Source of the DNA: an uncultured Alistipes sp.
GTDB taxonomy: Bacteria > Bacteroidota > Bacteroidia > Bacteroidales > Rikenellaceae
Length of the DNA: 64,000 nucleotides
Assembly (NCBI GenBank): GCA_900550925.1
Contig: URTU01000001.1
Span: 1-64,000 of the forward strand
Reading direction: 5' to 3'
Shown here: one piece after another, positions 52,590 through 62,198 of the stretch
Layout: each line of letters starts with the position of its first letter
Numbering within the stretch: position 1 is the stretch's first letter
Notes under the pieces: generated by a model
Told to the model about the DNA's origin: nothing
The model's database searches: none
The model's input: only the letters and a program-made list of their open reading frames with translations
Made by a program: the position numbers and the translations under genes

Positions 52590-53873
52590 ATGTCCGAAAA
52601 TAAACTTCATTTCGAAACAAAACTTATCCACGGAGGTTACCACCCCGACCACACCGGCTCCCGCGGCATAGCCATCTATCCCACCGCCGCATACCACTTC
52701 AAGAGCTGCGACCATGCGGCCCGGCTCTTCGAACTGAGCGAAGCCGGGAACATATATACCCGCCTGCAGAATCCGACCACCTCGGCATACGAGGAGCGCA
52801 TGGCCGCACTCTACAACGGTACCGGAGCGCTGGCCGTATCGTCCGGCATGGCCGCAATACTCATTACGGTCACCTCGCTGGCCGCCCACGGCGACAATAT
52901 CGTCACCTCGCCCTACCTCTACGGCGGCACCCACAACCAGTTCAAGATCTCGCTCCGCAATGCGGGAATCGAGTGCCGTATCGCACCGGCCGACGACCCG
53001 AAGGCGATGGAGAGCCTCATCGACGACCGCACAAAGGCGATCTACGTCGAGAGCATGGGCAATCCGACCTGCGACGTACCCGACCTGGCGGCGCTGGCCG
53101 AGATGGCGCACCGGCATGACATACCGTTCGTTGTCGACAACACGTTCGGTGCCGGAGGCTACCTCTGCAACCCGTTCGAGTGGGGGGCCGACATCGTCCT
53201 CGAATCGGCTACCAAATGGATCAACGGCCACGGCACCGCAATGGGAGGTATCATCGTCGACGGCGGTTCGTACAACTGGGGCAACGGCAAGTTCCCGCAG
53301 ATCGACGGCCCTTCGGAAGGGTATCACGGCCTGAACCTCTACAAGACCTTCGGCAACCAGGCCTTCATCACCAAATGCCGCGTCGACGGTCTGCGCGACC
53401 TCGGGTGCTGCCCCTCGCCATTCGACTCATACCTGATGATGCTCGGTCTCGAAACACTCTCGCTCCGCGTACGCCACTCGGTAGAGTCGGCCCGCCGCCT
53501 GGCAGAGTACTGCCGAAACAGCGACAAGGTCCGAAATGTAAGTTTCGTCGGCTTCGAAACGCATCCCAGCCACGCTAATGCCGCAAAATATTTCCGCTTC
53601 GGCTCGTCGAGCATCTTCACCATCGAACTCGAAGGTTCGCTCGACAGTACGGTCCGCTTCGTCGAGGCCCTCAAGCTGGTTGCAAACATGACAATGATCG
53701 GCGACTCGATTACCGTCATTACCCACCCCGCCTCGACCACCCACAAACAGCTGAGCGATGCCGACCAGCTGGCTGCCGGAGTCACCCCGACCCTGCTCCG
53801 AATATCGCTCGGACTGGAGAATGTCGAGGATATCATCGCCGATTTCGAACAGGCATTCGCCGCAATAGGTTAA
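52590..53873 (+). CDS. metY: O-acetylhomoserine sulfhydrylase
   Basis: A PLP enzyme that makes homocysteine from O-acetylhomoserine and sulfide. The 427-residue Cys/Met-metabolism family protein has the PLP-binding Lys209 in ESATKWINGHGTAMGG. It also has SSGMAAILITVTSLAAHGDNIV, YVESMGNPTCDVPDL, DNTFGAGGYLCNPFEWGADIV and ITHPASTTHKQLSDADQLAAGVTP. Length above 420 with these motifs favours OAH sulfhydrylase over cystathionine synthases. metX follows after 10 bases, supplying its substrate. Confidence 0.95.
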   Translation: MSENKLHFETKLIHGGYHPDHTGSRGIAIYPTAAYHFKSCDHAARLFELSEAGNIYTRLQNPTTSAYEERMAALYNGTGALAVSSGMAAILITVTSLAAHGDNIVTSPYLYGGTHNQFKISLRNAGIECRIAPADDPKAMESLIDDRTKAIYVESMGNPTCDVPDLAALAEMAHRHDIPFVVDNTFGAGGYLCNPFEWGADIVLESATKWINGHGTAMGGIIVDGGSYNWGNGKFPQIDGPSEGYHGLNLYKTFGNQAFITKCRVDGLRDLGCCPSPFDSYLMMLGLETLSLRVRHSVESARRLAEYCRNSDKVRNVSFVGFETHPSHANAAKYFRFGSSSIFTIELEGSLDSTVRFVEALKLVANMTMIGDSITVITHPASTTHKQLSDADQLAAGVTPTLLRISLGLENVEDIIADFEQAFAAIG

Positions 53874-53883
53874 AACGACGCAG

Positions 53884-54915
53884 ATGGATCAGACTCAATA
53901 TTTCCATTACGAACACCCGTTCGAACTCGAAAGCGGCGCCGTACTGCCGTCACTCACCATAGCATACCACACCTTCGGTGAGATGAACAGCCGTCGCGAC
54001 AACATCGTCTGGGTGTGCCATGCGCTTACGGCAAATTCGGATGTGGCAGAGTGGTGGCAGCACACCGTCGAGGAGGGCAAGTTCCTCGATCCGGCCCGCC
54101 ACTTCACCATCTGTGCCAACTTCCTCGGTTCGTGTTACGGGACTACCGGCCCGCTGAGTATCAATCCCGAAACAGGCGAGCCCTATTACGACTCTTTCCC
54201 GCTCATCACCGTCCGCGACATGGTGCGCTGTCACCGGCTTCTGGCCGAGCATCTCGGAATAAAACGGGTCAAGTTGCTCATCGGCAGTTCGATCGGCGGA
54301 TACCAGTGCTGCGAATGGATCATCCAGCAGCCCGACTTTGCCGAAAACCTCGTCCTCATAGCCACCCTGTCGCACGTCACACCATGGGCAATAGCCTTCA
54401 ACGAGTCGCAGCGGATGGCTATCGAGAGCGATGCGGAGTTCGGCCAGCACCGCCCCGACGCCGCAATGAAGGGCCTTGCCGCAGCACGTTCGATCGCGTT
54501 GCTGAGCTACCGCGGCCAGCAGGCTTACGACAAGACGCAGGACGACCCCGACGCCCGCACAAAACTGATCGGGCTGCGGGCAACGACCTACCAGCGTTAT
54601 CAGGGCGAGAAGCTCTGCCGGCGTTTTAATGTCTACTCCTACTACACGCTTACGCGGGCTATCGACTCGCACAACATCGCCCGCGGTCGCGAGGCTACTG
54701 AAGATGAACTGCTGGCTTCGATACGCGCCCGCACGGCCGTGATAGCGATCTCGACCGACCTGCTTTTCCCCAAGGAGCAAATCTGCGAGATGGCCCGACA
54801 CATCCCCGGGGCCCGATACCACCTCATAGATTCGGATTTCGGCCACGACGGATTCCTGATCGAACACCAGAAACTGAACACCATAATACTCGATCTCCTT
54901 GAACGGAAAAACTGA
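53884..54915 (+). CDS. metX: Homoserine O-acetyltransferase
   Basis: Activates homoserine with acetyl-CoA, giving the substrate of the upstream MetY. The 343-residue alpha/beta hydrolase has the nucleophile Ser136 in LLIGSSIGGYQCCEW. Other conserved parts are TIAYHTFGEMN, VCHALTANSDVAEWW, CANFLGSCYGTTGP, the acid in ISTDLLFPKEQ and the His in SDFGHDGFLIE. Acetyl versus succinyl specificity cannot be proved from sequence, but pairing with metY supports acetyl. The EEP-family gene starts 2 bases after the stop. Confidence 0.94.
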   Translation: MDQTQYFHYEHPFELESGAVLPSLTIAYHTFGEMNSRRDNIVWVCHALTANSDVAEWWQHTVEEGKFLDPARHFTICANFLGSCYGTTGPLSINPETGEPYYDSFPLITVRDMVRCHRLLAEHLGIKRVKLLIGSSIGGYQCCEWIIQQPDFAENLVLIATLSHVTPWAIAFNESQRMAIESDAEFGQHRPDAAMKGLAAARSIALLSYRGQQAYDKTQDDPDARTKLIGLRATTYQRYQGEKLCRRFNVYSYYTLTRAIDSHNIARGREATEDELLASIRARTAVIAISTDLLFPKEQICEMARHIPGARYHLIDSDFGHDGFLIEHQKLNTIILDLLERKN

Positions 54916-54916
54916 C

Positions 54917-55696
54917 ATGAAACGGATTCTGTACCTTATTTTTCTGCTTGCCGCCTTCGTGACAGCCGGCAATGCGGGCCATGCGCAAGAGAAGTCGATA
55001 CGGATGATGAGCTACAACATCCGCAACGGCAAAGGCATGGACGGCATACGCAACCTCGACCGCGTGGCTGCCACCATCGAACGATACATGCCCGACGTGG
55101 TGGCGCTGCAGGAGGTCGACAGCATGACCACCCGCAGCGGCAAACAGGATGTCGCCGCAATACTCGGCAGCAAATGCCGCATGAAGCACTTCTATTCGAA
55201 AGCCATCGATTTTGACGGCGGAGGGTACGGGATCGCCGTTCTATGCCGCCGCAGGCCCATTGCCATAGAGCGTATCCCGCTTCCGGGCCGCGAAGAGAAA
55301 CGGACTCTGCTGATTGTCGAGTTCCGCGATTTCGTATTTGCCGACATGCACCTCTCGCTGACCGAAGCGGATCGGGACGCCTCGCTGCCTGTAATCCTGA
55401 AGGCGCTCGAACGGTACGGCCGCAACAAACCGGTATTCATTGCCGGAGACTGGAACACCGAACCCAACAGCCGATATATTGCCGAACTGTTGAAGCACTT
55501 CGACATAATTTCCGACACCACCGTGGAGACGTTTCCCGCAGACAACCCGACCGTTACGATCGATTACATAGCCGTTGACCTGAACAGCCGCGCGGCAATC
55601 GAATGCGACGCCTCGGTAATCAACGAACCGCTGGCATCGGACCACCGGCCCGTGTTGGTCAATGTCACATTCACGAAGTACAAAAAAGTGGAATAA
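54917..55696 (+). CDS. Exported endonuclease/exonuclease/phosphatase-family protein
   Basis: A 259-residue EEP-superfamily hydrolase with a signal peptide (residues 1-23, ending GHAQ). The fold's metal and catalytic residues are visible: Asn in MMSYNIRNGKG, Glu in VALQEVDSMT, Asp-Asn in IAGDWNTEPNS, Asp in TVTIDYIAVD and the final SDHRPV with Asp-His. Members cleave DNA, RNA or phosphate esters such as sphingomyelin and inositol phosphates, so the substrate is open. It is the last gene of the metY-metX unit, starting 2 bases after metX, but has no obvious link to methionine. Confidence 0.88.
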   Translation: MKRILYLIFLLAAFVTAGNAGHAQEKSIRMMSYNIRNGKGMDGIRNLDRVAATIERYMPDVVALQEVDSMTTRSGKQDVAAILGSKCRMKHFYSKAIDFDGGGYGIAVLCRRRPIAIERIPLPGREEKRTLLIVEFRDFVFADMHLSLTEADRDASLPVILKALERYGRNKPVFIAGDWNTEPNSRYIAELLKHFDIISDTTVETFPADNPTVTIDYIAVDLNSRAAIECDASVINEPLASDHRPVLVNVTFTKYKKVE

Positions 55697-55724
55697 CCGG
55701 CCGACAATAACAGCCCTGAAATAC

Positions 55725-55770
55725 GGCGGGGCGCTGCAATCTGATTATAGTTCAGTTGCAGCGCCCCGCC
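55725..55770. terminator. Bidirectional hairpin between the EEP and ABC permease genes
   Basis: A perfect 15-bp GC-rich stem (GGCGGGGCGCTGCAA with its complement) with a 16-base loop lies between convergent genes. T runs are weak. Confidence 0.7.
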
Positions 55771-55801
55771 GGTGCGTTTGACGTCAGTCCGTTTGACGAC
55801 G

Positions 55802-57067
55802 TTATAACTTTTGCGGTCCGGTCGACGTTGATGCCTTCACACCCCTTCGCAGAAAGCCGCCACGGCGTCCCGTTCTGGTCTTGTCGTCATCGAGAAGCCT
55901 CCGGATACTGAAGCACGCCAACAGGAAATAGACTCCCACCAGAATCCACAGCGTACATACCTGCCGGCTCACATCGAAGAGCGAGGCCCCCATGGTCTGA
56001 ATGCGCACGAAACCGTCGACGCCACTGGTCGAGGGGAATATCAGACCGATCGTGTAGAGCCATTCGGGAATCGCCTGCCGCGGGAATGACGCTCCGCTCA
56101 GCAACAATACCGGTATCGAGGTCCATATCAAGAGCATTATCGACTCCTCGCGCTTCCTGAAACAGGTCGACAAGGCTATACCCATGAATATGCAGGCCAG
56201 CAGGTAGGGCAGCAGCAACCCGACAACACTCCAGAAACTGCCGTTCATCGGGAAGTGGAATATGCGGTAGTGTATTCCGAAGACATAGAGCATCGTAGCG
56301 GCATAGATCGAGAAATAGGCCAGGCTCTTGCCGAGGATCAGCGGCACAACCGACAGCCGCCGTTCACCCGGTACGACCAGTTTGCGGTAGAGGCCCTGTT
56401 CGCGCCACGTCCCGCCGATCATGCCCAGTCCGATGAGCAGGGTCTGCTGTATGATTACGATGATGATGGCCGGCATGATGAACGAACCGTAACCAAGATA
56501 GGGATTGAACAGCGTTTTAGCCTGGAACGTCACCGGATTGGTCACGACACTGGCCGTCGGCGGAATCACACCCTGCGCAACCAACCGGTTGTATTCGACC
56601 TTCACGCCCGTCAGGGTCAGGCTGCTGACAACCTCCTGAAAGACCTGGCGATACATCAGAAAGTTGCTCGCATCGACATATACCCCGACCGTCACCGGAC
56701 TCCCCGACAGCAGATCGGTCTCATAATCGTGCGGAATATAGACTATACCGTATATCTTGCGGGCAAAGAAGAGCTCTTCGGCCTGCTCCATACTCTCGGG
56801 ATTATAAGCCACATACATGTTCGGGCCGGCATCGAACAGACGCCCCAGCTGCCGGCTCGACTCGGTATGGCTCATGTCGACAACTCCGATCGGAACGTTT
56901 CGCAGCACCTGATTGTTATAGGCCAGCGAATAGAGCGTCGAATAGAGCAGGAAGGCTATGATCAGGACAAGTATCACACCGCCGTCATGGAAGATGTGAT
57001 AATATTCGCTGTTGACCACAGCCCGCAGTTCGCGCCACTTGACTCTGAATCGATTGAACTTCATCAT
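55802..57067 (-). CDS. ABC-2 type permease (second of two)
   Basis: A 421-residue inner-membrane permease of the ABC-2 type (YbhR/YhiI-associated group). It has an N-terminal membrane segment (GVILVLIIAFLLYSTLYSL) and a periplasmic domain of about 150 residues (VPIGVVDMSHTESSRQLGRLFD). Five further membrane segments begin at GSFIMPAIIIVIIQQTLLIGLGM. It ends in a positively charged tail. It lies 1 base after the other permease gene, so both are coupled and probably form a heterodimer. No ATP-binding subunit gene is nearby. Confidence 0.9.
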   Translation of the reverse strand: MMKFNRFRVKWRELRAVVNSEYYHIFHDGGVILVLIIAFLLYSTLYSLAYNNQVLRNVPIGVVDMSHTESSRQLGRLFDAGPNMYVAYNPESMEQAEELFFARKIYGIVYIPHDYETDLLSGSPVTVGVYVDASNFLMYRQVFQEVVSSLTLTGVKVEYNRLVAQGVIPPTASVVTNPVTFQAKTLFNPYLGYGSFIMPAIIIVIIQQTLLIGLGMIGGTWREQGLYRKLVVPGERRLSVVPLILGKSLAYFSIYAATMLYVFGIHYRIFHFPMNGSFWSVVGLLLPYLLACIFMGIALSTCFRKREESIMLLIWTSIPVLLLSGASFPRQAIPEWLYTIGLIFPSTSGVDGFVRIQTMGASLFDVSRQVCTLWILVGVYFLLACFSIRRLLDDDKTRTGRRGGFLRRGVKASTSTGPQKL

Positions 57068-57068
57068 C

Positions 57069-58244
57069 CTACATCCTCCCCCAGTATTTTTGATCGGTTG
57101 CGACGCGCTTCAACCGCGGCAGACACAACATCGGCAATATTACAAACATGGCTATGCAGGCCAGATATTTCAGCGAATAGACCGCCGGCGCCCCGCGCAT
57201 GGCCTGATCGAGGAACAGATCGGTATAGTATGTGAACGGGAATATCTTGCTGAACCAGCGCATCGGCCAGCTCATGGCCATCAGCGGGAAGGTCAGGCCC
57301 GAAAACGTAAAGGCCAGAACCGAATAGCCACCGCCGATCGAGAGGGCCAGCCGCAGATTGCACAACATCGTAATGAACAGTACTCCCAGCGACTGATAGG
57401 CCAGGATGAACAGTAAACTGCCCGCCAGAAGCAACAGATGGCTTCCGGCCATCGGCACCCCGATCCATTTGTACATTATGGTATCCATGAGCAGGCACAT
57501 GGCCGACATCATCACCGTCGTCGGCAGGAGTTTGCCGATGAGGGCCGCCAGCACGCTCCCGCCCGAAACCCGCATCCATTCGCCGGCCGTCTTCTCCTTC
57601 AGCTCGATGCCGATCACGAAGATCGTCGCCACCAGCGCAAAGATCATCAGCATCATCGGCATGAAACTCGGCACAAGATAGTAGGCATAGTTGATATACG
57701 GATTGAACAGTACGTGACAGTCGAACGATACGGGCATCATCTGCGCATAGGCCATCTTCTCGCTCAGCCCCTTCTTCATGAGCATCTGTATCTCGACTCC
57801 CGCCGAGAAGGTCGACACCACAGTCTGCAGATCCTTGTTCAGCAGGCCGTTGACCGAGATGTTCATACCGCTGATATAGGCCACCACCTCGGTCGGCGAC
57901 AGCGACAGTATCGATTTCTCGAACTCCCGCGGAATCAGCACGATCGCCTCCACCTTGCCGCGATACATCAGCTCCTCGGCCTCGTCCATCGACGCGGGCA
58001 TGTAAGCCACCTCCGAGGTAGCCGTGGCATCGAACATCTGTACCAGCTGCCGCGACAGTTCGCTGTGGTCGTTGTCGACAACCGCAACCGGAAGATTCCT
58101 CGGAGCCCCCTCGCGGAATATGACCCCGAAGAACAGAAACGCAACCAACGGTAAAAACAACGTCACGGCCAACCATATCGGCCGCCGGCAGACGGTCTGC
58201 AGTTCACGGTTGAGCGCTGCGTATATGTTTCTGAAGAATTTCAC
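57069..58244 (-). CDS. ABC-2 type permease (first of two)
   Basis: A 391-residue paralogue of the downstream permease with the same layout. It has a membrane segment (WLAVTLFLPLVAFLFFGVIF), a periplasmic domain (LPVAVVDNDHSELSRQLVQMFD) and five C-terminal membrane segments starting YYLVPSFMPMMLMIFALVATIFVIG. KEKTAGEWMRVSG is the conserved cytoplasmic loop. In E. coli the comparable YbhS/YbhR pair works with the ATPase YbhF and the HlyD protein YbhG. Here the HlyD gene lies 65 bases upstream and the ATPase is absent. Confidence 0.9.
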   Translation of the reverse strand: MKFFRNIYAALNRELQTVCRRPIWLAVTLFLPLVAFLFFGVIFREGAPRNLPVAVVDNDHSELSRQLVQMFDATATSEVAYMPASMDEAEELMYRGKVEAIVLIPREFEKSILSLSPTEVVAYISGMNISVNGLLNKDLQTVVSTFSAGVEIQMLMKKGLSEKMAYAQMMPVSFDCHVLFNPYINYAYYLVPSFMPMMLMIFALVATIFVIGIELKEKTAGEWMRVSGGSVLAALIGKLLPTTVMMSAMCLLMDTIMYKWIGVPMAGSHLLLLAGSLLFILAYQSLGVLFITMLCNLRLALSIGGGYSVLAFTFSGLTFPLMAMSWPMRWFSKIFPFTYYTDLFLDQAMRGAPAVYSLKYLACIAMFVILPMLCLPRLKRVATDQKYWGRM

Positions 58245-58309
58245 TTTCGTATCCTCTCCAATCTCGAGTTACAGACGTCGGCAACAATGCACCGACGCCT
58301 CACGAATAT

Positions 58310-59305
58310 CTATTCCACGCTGTCCCAGTTTACCAGGACGCTCATTCCCGGGCGAAGGTAGTCGGGCGCCTCCGAATCGAACCGGGCCTTGACATTGAAT
58401 GTCCGCACATCGAATCCGCCTCGCGTACGCGTCGCCGACCATGTTGCGAAATCGGCCTGGGCAGCAATGTAGTCAACCACCAGGTCGACATCGCGATCGA
58501 GGGCCGGAACATAGGCCTTCATTCTGGTACCCTTGTGAATCTTGGGCAGCAGGTCCTCGCGGATGTTGAACGACACCCAGACATCATCCATGTCGATCAG
58601 CGCAACAACCGGATATCCCGAACCGACCAATTCACCCTCCTCGGCAATTATGGTCGACACCTCGCCCGAAACAGGCGAAAAGACCTTCGCATCCGACAGA
58701 TAGACCTCAACCTCGCTTACGACGCTGGCCGCCTGCTCAAGAAGTGCCGCCGCAGCAGCCTTGTCCTCCTTGCGGGTACCGGCCACAGCCATGTCGTACT
58801 GGGCCTTGGCCGCAGCCGCCGTAGCCTTCATAGCCTCGTAGTTGGCCCGGGCCTCGTCATACTGCTGGGCCGGAACAACTCCCTCGTCATACAGGTTTTT
58901 CACACGCTGGTAACTCTTCTCGGCCAGCGACAGTCCCGCCTCGGCCTTCTGCCACATGTTGTGGGCAGCATCGATCTGCTCGACCCGCGCACCCGCCATC
59001 GCCTTGCGGTCCTGCGCACCGGCAGCACTCCGCGCCGCCTCGGCCTGACGCAACTTGGCATCTATCTCGGGAGTCGACAGGGCATACAGCAACTCTCCCT
59101 TCTCGACCATGTCGCCCTGACTGACATACATCTTCTCGATACGTCCGGCGATCTTCGACGAGGCATTGTAGCCCGTCGCACAAACCTCCCCCTGAATAAT
59201 CATCGGTGACGCCTTGGTCAACAGCCAGCTGGCAACCGATACGATCACGATTACCGCAACGGCGGCAACGATCACGGCAATGATATTACTTCTCTTCATG
59301 CTCAT
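58310..59305 (-). CDS. HlyD-family periplasmic adaptor
   Basis: A 331-residue membrane-fusion protein. It has an N-terminal membrane anchor (NIIAVIVAAVAVIVIVSVASWLL) and a lipoyl half-motif (GRIEKMYVSQGDMVEKGELLYAL). A long Ala-rich helical hairpin spans about residues 75-175. The second lipoyl part (VFSPVSGEVSTIIAEEGELVGSGYPV) and a beta barrel (VWVSFNIREDLLPKI) follow. It links the outer-membrane TolC protein encoded 13 bases upstream to the ABC-2 permeases encoded downstream. Similar to YbhG-type exporters. Confidence 0.92.
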   Translation of the reverse strand: MSMKRSNIIAVIVAAVAVIVIVSVASWLLTKASPMIIQGEVCATGYNASSKIAGRIEKMYVSQGDMVEKGELLYALSTPEIDAKLRQAEAARSAAGAQDRKAMAGARVEQIDAAHNMWQKAEAGLSLAEKSYQRVKNLYDEGVVPAQQYDEARANYEAMKATAAAAKAQYDMAVAGTRKEDKAAAAALLEQAASVVSEVEVYLSDAKVFSPVSGEVSTIIAEEGELVGSGYPVVALIDMDDVWVSFNIREDLLPKIHKGTRMKAYVPALDRDVDLVVDYIAAQADFATWSATRTRGGFDVRTFNVKARFDSEAPDYLRPGMSVLVNWDSVE

Positions 59306-59318
59306 ATTCTCTACTTTT

Positions 59319-60797
59319 TTAATCTTTCAACACTATCTGCGATGCCCCTTCGCGGCGGGCATACGACATGAATTCGTCACTCAGACCGGCCGCCTCGAGC
59401 AGCTGTGCCAGTGCAACATCGTAATTGAATGCCGCCTGCATGCGTTCGATACGGATTGCGGCCAGATTCAGCTGTGCATCTATCACATCGGCCGACGAGG
59501 CCAGCCCCTCGCGGAATGCCGCCGTCTTGATACGCAGGTACTCGTCGGCAAAGGCCATCGACGACTCGATCGATGGTATCCGGTCGCGATAGTTGCAAAG
59601 GTTGTTGTACAACTTGTCAACCAGAACCGTTATGTCGTTCTGAGCCTTGGTCTGCATCGAGGAGACATAGCCCACCGTGCGTTTTGCGGCGGCCCTCTTG
59701 TGCTCGCGCGACAGTCCGTCGAACAGCGTGATGTTCACCCCGACGCCTACAGCCCACCTCGGCAGGATATTGCTCAACTGGTAGTTCGCAAAGATACCTC
59801 CGCCCATCAAGGCCACCTGCGGCATGTAATCCGCCGTATGGAGCTTCACTCCCTCTTCGGCCAGCTGGCGTTTGGTCTCCACCTGACGCAACAGCGGGTT
59901 GTGCTCCAGGGCCGCCGACTTGAAATAATCGACACTCTCGATATCCTGCAGCACGAACATCGCCGATACCGGCAGATAATCCGCCTGGCTGTTCAACGTA
60001 TTTGCCAATGCGCTGCGCAGGGTTTCGAACTGAAGTTTGGCATCCTGAAGGTCGCGTTCGGCCTCGGCCATCTTCACCTCGGCATAGAGACGTTCGCCGC
60101 GGGCGATGATACCGTTCTTCTCGAGTGCTATGGCATCGTTCAGATGCACCCGGACGCCGTCGACAACCTGCTGGCGGACCTCAACCGCTGCCAGCGACAA
60201 TGCCAGTCCGTAATATCGTTCCACCAGCTCCGACACCAACGCATTACGGCTCTGGGCACCCTGTTCCTCGGCCGTCTGCAGATTAAGACGCGCCGCACGG
60301 TTGGCAACGTTGATCTTGCCGCCCGTGAACAGAGGCACCGTCACGCTGCCGCCCACGAATGCCACATTGCGTTCCTGAAGCGTCATGCCCCAGTTGGCAC
60401 CCATCAGCTGTCCCATCATTCCCGACAACTGATCCATCACGCCGGCCGGAAGCTGGATACCCGCCTGTCCGAGACCTCCGATCACCTGATTCACGGTATT
60501 CGAAACGGGTGTCTTCAGGCCGTTCATATCGACCTCCATATCGCGGTTGAAGTAGGCATACGATCCCATGACGTTGATCTTCGGCATGCGAAGGCCTATG
60601 GCGGCCTTGCGTTCATAATCGGCTGCCTCGCGGTTGTACTCCGCTGCCTGGAGAGCCGGATTGTTCTCTTCGGCCATCATCAGGGCCGCCTCCAGGGTTA
60701 TCCCCTCTCCGGCTGGAATTTGTGCCGACAACGGCAATGATGCAACCATCAGGAGCATGATTGCCAGGTATCTGAAGTGTGTGACTGACATTTTCAT
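59319..60797 (-). CDS. TolC-family outer-membrane efflux protein
   Basis: A 492-residue outer-membrane channel with a cleavable signal peptide (LAIMLLMVASLPLSAQ). Two TolC repeats are visible: LEAALMMAEENNPALQAAEYNREAADYERKAA, and NPLLRQVETKRQLAEEGVKLHTADYMPQVAL. The closing ALAQLLEAAGLSDEFM segment is typical. Unlike the RND operon's factor it is not a lipoprotein. First gene of tolC-hlyD-permease-permease, with a TATCTTTG promoter element upstream. Confidence 0.92.
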   Translation of the reverse strand: MKMSVTHFRYLAIMLLMVASLPLSAQIPAGEGITLEAALMMAEENNPALQAAEYNREAADYERKAAIGLRMPKINVMGSYAYFNRDMEVDMNGLKTPVSNTVNQVIGGLGQAGIQLPAGVMDQLSGMMGQLMGANWGMTLQERNVAFVGGSVTVPLFTGGKINVANRAARLNLQTAEEQGAQSRNALVSELVERYYGLALSLAAVEVRQQVVDGVRVHLNDAIALEKNGIIARGERLYAEVKMAEAERDLQDAKLQFETLRSALANTLNSQADYLPVSAMFVLQDIESVDYFKSAALEHNPLLRQVETKRQLAEEGVKLHTADYMPQVALMGGGIFANYQLSNILPRWAVGVGVNITLFDGLSREHKRAAAKRTVGYVSSMQTKAQNDITVLVDKLYNNLCNYRDRIPSIESSMAFADEYLRIKTAAFREGLASSADVIDAQLNLAAIRIERMQAAFNYDVALAQLLEAAGLSDEFMSYARREGASQIVLKD

Positions 60798-60820
60798 AAC
60801 TAATCATTTATCTCATGCCG

Positions 60821-60828
60821 CAAAGATA
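60821..60828 (-). promoter_or_regulatory. -7 element of the tolC-hlyD-ABC operon
   Basis: Minus-strand TATCTTTG matches TAnnTTTG, 23 bases before the ATG at 60797. Confidence 0.55.
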
Positions 60829-60893
60829 TATTGTTTAACCGACCGAAAATACACCATTTTGACCTAAAATTGTTCCATTTATCTCATAGCGGT

Positions 60894-60932
60894 AAAAAAC
60901 GGTTCTGCCGTGACCGGATGCACGACAGAACC
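60894..60932 (-). terminator. Terminator of gcvT
   Basis: On the minus strand GGTTCTGTCGTG pairs with CACGGCAGAACC (12 bp, 60901-60932) and is followed by GTTTTTT. Confidence 0.8.
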
Positions 60933-61059
60933 ATAAAAATCCAGAACAAATAACAAGCCACAATCGGAGAGGTTACCCCTATCCGGATTCAGCCCGTATA
61001 TTATAAGGTATTGACTGTGGCCCTCTGCGGGCCGTTTCATTGCGTTTACCGTCCCCGGA

Positions 61060-62166
61060 TCAGACAAACGGGAGTTTGACCACCTCGGCCTTGATGAACC
61101 GGTTGCGGATCACAACCGTCAAGGGTGTACCGACAGCCGCATACTTCGAAGCGACATACCCAAGACCGATACCGACATTGAGCATCGGCGACATGGTTCC
61201 CGAAGTTACATGGCCGATAACCGCCGCTCCGTCTCCGTCGGCAAGCTCATAGCCGTGACGGGGCACTCCGCGTTCAACCATCTTGAAAGCTACCAGCTTG
61301 CGCGATACGCCTTCGGCCTTCTGACGGGCCAACAGCTCACGGTCGATAAAGTCCTTGCCGTCGACGAATTTGGTGATCCAGCCCAATCCCGCCTCGATGG
61401 GCGACGTGGTATCGTCGATATCGTTGCCGTAGAGGCAGAAGCCCTTCTCCAGACGCAACGTATCGCGAGCCCCAAGGCCGATATTCTTCAGTCCGAACTC
61501 CTCGCCGGCCTTCCAAAGCGCCTCCCAAAGACGGTCGGCATCCTCATTGGCCACATAGATCTCGCAACCGCCCGCGCCGGTATATCCCGTCGCCGAGAGA
61601 ATCGCGCCGCCGATACCCGCAACCTCCGTCTTGCAGAATGTATAATAGGTCATATCCTCGATCGGCTCTGGACACATCTTCTGCACCAGTTTCATCGCCA
61701 GAGGGCCCTGAACCGCCAGCTGGCAGATCTCATCCGAGGCGTTGTACAACTCCTTGCCACGGCCCGCCTCCATGCCGAAAGCCCGTCCCTGTTCGCAGAT
61801 ATGCGCCCAGTCCTTGTCGATATTTGCCGCATTGACCACAAGCAGATAGGTCTGTGCGTCGATACGGTAGACAAGAATGTCATCCACGATACCGCCACGG
61901 CCGTTGGGCATGCACGAATACTGTACCTTGCCGTCATAAAGTTTCGACACGTCATTGGTAGTGATGTGCTGCAACAGGTCCAGCGCCCTGGGACCCTTGA
62001 CCCAGATCTCGCCCATGTGGCTCACGTCGAAGACACCAACGCCGTTTCGGACGGTACGGTGCTCGTCGTTGATGCCCGAAAACTCGATAGGCATGTTATA
62101 TCCAGCGAACTCGGCCATCTTGGCTCCGGCTGCGATATGATACTTGGTAAATGGTGTAGTTTTCAT
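61060..62166 (-). CDS. gcvT: Aminomethyltransferase (glycine cleavage T protein)
   Basis: Transfers the methylene group of the aminomethyl-lipoyl H protein to tetrahydrofolate, releasing ammonia. The 368-residue protein shows [51 protein letters not shown] with the conserved catalytic Asp region, [37 protein letters not shown] and [17 protein letters not shown], all GcvT signatures. gcvH and gcvP are not in the window. The GNAT-like gene ends 32 bases upstream, so co-transcription is possible. Confidence 0.95.
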   Translation of the reverse strand: MKTTPFTKYHIAAGAKMAEFAGYNMPIEFSGINDEHRTVRNGVGVFDVSHMGEIWVKGPRALDLLQHITTNDVSKLYDGKVQYSCMPNGRGGIVDDILVYRIDAQTYLLVVNAANIDKDWAHICEQGRAFGMEAGRGKELYNASDEICQLAVQGPLAMKLVQKMCPEPIEDMTYYTFCKTEVAGIGGAILSATGYTGAGGCEIYVANEDADRLWEALWKAGEEFGLKNIGLGARDTLRLEKGFCLYGNDIDDTTSPIEAGLGWITKFVDGKDFIDRELLARQKAEGVSRKLVAFKMVERGVPRHGYELADGDGAAVIGHVTSGTMSPMLNVGIGLGYVASKYAAVGTPLTVVIRNRFIKAEVVKLPFV

Positions 62167-62198
62167 ATTAGATTGGCTTATATATTTTTCTCAACTAT

